Positions 5,933-6,149 of a stretch of 6,149 nt of DNA are shown piece after piece; the first letter of the stretch is position 1, and each line of letters opens with the position of its first letter. Source of the stretch: Burkholderiaceae bacterium (GTDB taxonomy: Bacteria > Pseudomonadota > Gammaproteobacteria > Burkholderiales > Burkholderiaceae); assembly GCA_023253905.1 (NCBI GenBank), contig JALREG010000433.1:1-6149 (forward strand). The letters run 5' to 3'. The notes under the pieces are model-generated. The model made no database searches, had not been told where the DNA came from, and was given only the letters and a program-made list of their open reading frames with translations. A program made the position numbers and the translations under genes.

Positions 5933-6149
5933 ATGCCTAAGCTCTTTCGAATTTTTTCGCTCAACGATTCCGGCTGGGGCCGCGGCAGTGGCGGCGATCA
6001 GAAGCCTCCGCCGCAGCGCGGTGACGGCCCCCCCGATCTCGACGAACTCTGGCGCGACTTCAAGCGCCGGATCAACGGTCTGTTCCGCAAGGCGGGGGGC
6101 GGCGCGCCACCTCCAGGAGACGGATCGTCGTCACCATCCGGATCCGGGC
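5933..6149 (+). CDS. hflK: HflK, N-terminal part of the FtsH protease modulator, 3' partial
   Basis: The ATG is two bases after the hflX stop, and the frame stays open to the window end (72 complete codons). The protein begins MPKLFRIFSLNDSGWGRG and then has a Gly/Pro-rich stretch. It includes PPDLDELWRDFKRRINGLF, which matches the conserved cytoplasmic N-terminus of HflK (PPDLDE plus a short amphipathic helix). A second Gly, Pro and Ser-rich stretch follows up to the edge. The membrane anchor and SPFH/band 7 domain should lie just beyond the window. HflK pairs with HflC in a large inner-membrane assembly around the FtsH protease and modulates degradation of membrane proteins. There is no good ribosome binding site at the usual distance, so translation is probably coupled to hflX. 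The position after hflX and the PPDLDE motif make the call secure despite the short fragment; hflC is expected next. Confidence 0.92.
   Translation, partial: MPKLFRIFSLNDSGWGRGSGGDQKPPPQRGDGPPDLDELWRDFKRRINGLFRKAGGGAPPPGDGSSSPSGSG

Noticed and set aside
6138..6147. Palindrome CCGGATCCGG at the window end
   Set aside because: It falls within Ser/Gly codons of the hflK low-complexity region and is explained by GC-rich coding.

Overview
The window is one run of tightly packed genes, all on the + strand: hisS (5' end cut off) - yfgM - bamB - der - hfq - hflX - hflK (3' end cut off). The DNA is GC-rich. The gene order, together with an Hfq that starts SNKGQ and carries an RKEH rim patch, points to a betaproteobacterium. 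Burkholderiales, possibly close to Alcaligenaceae, is the best guess. I recognise this as the usual betaproteobacterial housekeeping cluster, not an accessory region or island. I see no tRNA, rRNA, CRISPR array, insertion sequence, prophage or attachment site.

Layout: positions 1-1107 encode histidyl-tRNA synthetase without about its first 80 residues, ending in an acidic tail. 1126-1764 encodes the one-pass membrane protein YfgM, an accessory of the Sec translocon. 1769-2953 encodes the outer-membrane assembly lipoprotein BamB, whose signal peptide carries an Arg-Arg pair resembling a Tat signal. 2956-4398 encodes the double-domain ribosome-assembly GTPase Der. A 153-base spacer (4399-4551) is the only real intergenic region. 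It has a weak hairpin at the der stop codon and probably the hfq leader. 4552-4788 encodes the RNA chaperone Hfq, 4809-5930 the ribosome-associated GTPase HflX, and 5933 to the window end the N-terminal part of HflK.

How the genes relate: hisS, yfgM, bamB and der are separated by only 2 to 18 bases and probably form one transcription unit. It links tRNA charging, protein export, outer-membrane assembly and 50S subunit assembly. After the spacer, hfq, hflX and hflK (with hflC expected just outside) form a second likely unit, matching the hfq-hflX-hflK-hflC block known from E. coli. Several starts are GTG (der, hflX) with poor ribosome binding sites, which suggests translational coupling to the upstream gene.

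I looked for an undescribed system and did not find one. The points worth a second look are small variations on known genes: the possible Tat-type BamB signal, the acidic HisRS tail, the acidic Der linker, the glycine-rich HflX loop and short C-terminus, a strong hairpin just before hflK, and the hfq leader.
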